Part shown: piece after piece, positions 14,148 through 15,120 of the stretch
Layout of the letters: each line of letters opens with the position of its first letter
How positions within the stretch are numbered: the stretch's first letter is position 1
Assembly (NCBI GenBank): GCA_040514355.1
Contig: JBEVCF010000014.1
Span: 1-15,120, forward strand
DNA length: 15,120 nt
Direction of reading: 5' to 3'
From: Opacimonas sp040514355
Lineage (GTDB): Bacteria > Pseudomonadota > Gammaproteobacteria > Enterobacterales > Alteromonadaceae
The notes under the pieces: generated by a model
What the model saw: the letters and a program-made list of their open reading frames with translations, nothing else
The model's database searches: none
Told to the model about the DNA's origin: nothing
Made by a program: the position numbers and the translations under genes

Positions 14148-14888
14148 ATGACCCAACCCGTTGGCCATCGTCAGATTGTTTTGGACACAGAAACCACTGG
14201 TATGAACCGCGAAGCAGGACAGCGTTTTACGCAAGGTCATCGCATCATTGAAATCGGTTGTGTTGAGATGATTGATCGCAAATTCACCGGCAATCACTTT
14301 CATGTGTATCTCAACCCCGAACAAGAAATTGATCCTGAAGCCATCGCGGTACACGGGATCACTAATGAGTTCTTAGTTGATAAACCACTGTTCAAAGATA
14401 TTGCTGATGACTTTATCAAGTTTATCGAAGGTGCGGAGTTAGTCATTCATAATGCCCCGTTTGATGTCGGTTTCATGGATGTAGAATTTGCTTACAACCC
14501 TGCTACAGCGCTGACCCGCACCGAAAAAATATGTACAGTACTGGATACCCTTGTATTAGCTAAAAAAATGCGTCCAGGGCAGCGCAACAACCTCGATGCT
14601 TTATGTAAAGAATACGGTATCGATAATTCCCACCGTGAACTTCATGGCGCTTTGTTAGATGCCGAGATCTTAGCCGATGTATATTTGTTGATGACGGGAG
14701 GACAAGAGTCTTTAACGCTTGACCAGCATCAACAGTACGATCAAAGCCAAACCAGCCAAAAAGTCAGTATTCGTCGGCCTGAGACACCGCTAAAAGTGTT
14801 ACGAGCAACGACGGAGGAATTAACTGCACATGAACGTCGTTTGGATATTATTGAACAAGCAAGTGGGACGTGCTTGTACCGACAGTAA
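14148..14888 (+). CDS. dnaQ: DNA polymerase III epsilon subunit (3'-5' proofreading exonuclease)
   Basis: DnaQ proofreads newly made DNA as part of the polymerase III core (alpha-epsilon-theta). The 246-residue length matches the 243 of E. coli. Exonuclease residues are all present: Asp13 and Glu15 (VLDTETTGMN), Asp106 (HNAPFDVGFM), His166 and Asp171 (HRELHGALLDAEILADVYLL). After the nuclease domain QESLTL (186-191) sits where E. coli has its beta-clamp-binding QTSMAF. A Gln-rich linker follows, then a C-terminal alpha-binding segment (TTEELTAHERRLDIIEQASG, then TCLYRQ) close to the E. coli TDEEIAAHEARLD. AAAGG lies 7 nt before the ATG. It is divergent from rnhA, with tRNA-Asp downstream. Confidence 0.97.
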   Translation: MTQPVGHRQIVLDTETTGMNREAGQRFTQGHRIIEIGCVEMIDRKFTGNHFHVYLNPEQEIDPEAIAVHGITNEFLVDKPLFKDIADDFIKFIEGAELVIHNAPFDVGFMDVEFAYNPATALTRTEKICTVLDTLVLAKKMRPGQRNNLDALCKEYGIDNSHRELHGALLDAEILADVYLLMTGGQESLTLDQHQQYDQSQTSQKVSIRRPETPLKVLRATTEELTAHERRLDIIEQASGTCLYRQ

Positions 14889-14928
14889 TGGAACACAAAA
14901 TCAGACTGGAAATAGCAAATTTTTCCCG

Positions 14929-14953
14929 TTAAATAGTCATTTTGCCTATTTAA
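14929..14953 (+). repeat. AT-rich inverted repeat after dnaQ
   Basis: TTAAATAG (14929-14936) and CTATTTAA (14946-14953) form a perfect 8-bp, mostly A-T stem with a 9-nt loop, 40 nt after the dnaQ stop. It lacks the G+C content and U-tract of a factor-independent terminator, so it is recorded only as a structure. Nothing else is seen in 14889-14990 apart from A/T-rich tracts. Confidence 0.35.
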
Positions 14954-14996
14954 TATGCAAACAGTCACAAAAGCGTATTTTTATCATAAAAACAGG

Positions 14997-15035
14997 TTGA
15001 CGAAACTACGCGCAAAACGTATTATCAGCGCCCGC
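14997..15035 (+). promoter_or_regulatory. Strong tRNA-Asp promoter with GC-rich discriminator
   Basis: TTGACG (14997-15002) and TATTAT (15020-15025) are exactly 17 nt apart, each five of six to consensus. A/T-rich DNA (14966-14994) precedes the -35 like an UP element, and CAGCGCCCGC (15026-15035) after the -10 is the GC-rich discriminator typical of stable-RNA promoters under stringent control. The transcript would start near 15032, about 35 nt before the tRNA. Confidence 0.8.
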
Positions 15036-15055
15036 AATGAGGAGTTAATCATTGC
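15034..15055 (+). repeat. Leader hairpin before tRNA-Asp
   Basis: GCAATGA (15034-15040) and TCATTGC (15049-15055) form a perfect 7-bp stem with an 8-nt loop in the short 5' leader, ending 11 nt before the tRNA. It may guide precursor processing; this is inference. Confidence 0.4.
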
Positions 15056-15066
15056 ACGTAAAATGT

Positions 15067-15120
15067 GGAGCGGTAGTTCAGTTGGTTAGAATACCGGCCT
15101 GTCACGCCGGGGGTCGCGGG
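15067..15120 (+). tRNA. tRNA-Asp (GTC), 3' end outside window
   Basis: The first 54 nt of a tRNA are visible: acceptor strand GGAGCGG, D-arm around TAGTTCAGTTGGTTAGA, then anticodon stem CCGGC / GCCGG closing the loop CTGTCAC with anticodon GTC at 15101-15103. It reads aspartate codons GAC/GAU. Position downstream of dnaQ matches the aspV gene of E. coli. The T-arm and acceptor 3' strand are beyond the window. Confidence 0.96.

Overview
The window reads as chromosomal DNA of a marine gammaproteobacterium, most likely of the Alteromonadales. That is an inference from the close Escherichia-type HrpA, RNase HI, RlmI and DnaQ proteins, the rnhA / dnaQ / tRNA-Asp order also found in enterics, the moderate G+C, and the abundance of c-di-GMP-type signalling genes. 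No insertion sequence, phage gene, CRISPR array or rRNA was seen.

Layout: (1) 1-2833, plus strand: the 3' end of a GH13 alpha-amylase-family enzyme followed after 14 nt by a complete secreted GH31 alpha-glucosidase/transglucosylase, the tail of an alpha-glucan (starch/maltodextrin) utilisation operon. (2) 2823-5881, minus strand: a compact three-gene operon made of a response regulator with an N-terminal helix-turn-helix, an orphan PhnD-like periplasmic binding protein and a membrane sensor histidine kinase. The genes overlap by 8 nt or sit 2 nt apart, and there is no ABC permease or ATPase. (3) 6138-7796, plus strand, divergent from that operon: a REC / degenerate GGDEF / EAL protein, probably a c-di-GMP phosphodiesterase. 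(4) 8054-12318, plus: the RNA helicase HrpA and a small PilZ protein. (5) 12345-14028, minus: rnhA then rlmI. (6) 14148-15120, plus: dnaQ and a tRNA-Asp gene cut by the window end, with a strong promoter of its own.

Two runs of 10 N (4437-4446 and 5826-5835) fall inside genes of the three-gene operon and hide the true N-termini of both the kinase and the regulator. The second is almost certainly a scaffolding artefact: the same 9 bases lie on both sides, and collapsing them restores an uninterrupted 187-residue HTH-REC protein with a good ribosome binding site. Deleting the first run also restores an open frame and gives the kinase its missing first membrane segment.

The most interesting unit is region 2-3. 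A periplasmic binding protein with no transporter, encoded between its presumed kinase and a DNA-binding regulator and opposite a REC-EAL enzyme, suggests a ligand-sensing three-component system coupled to c-di-GMP turnover. The PilZ protein about 4 kb away is a possible c-di-GMP receptor, but nothing in the sequence ties it to this module. The rest is core nucleic-acid metabolism: RNA helicase, rRNA methyltransferase, RNase HI and replication proofreading.
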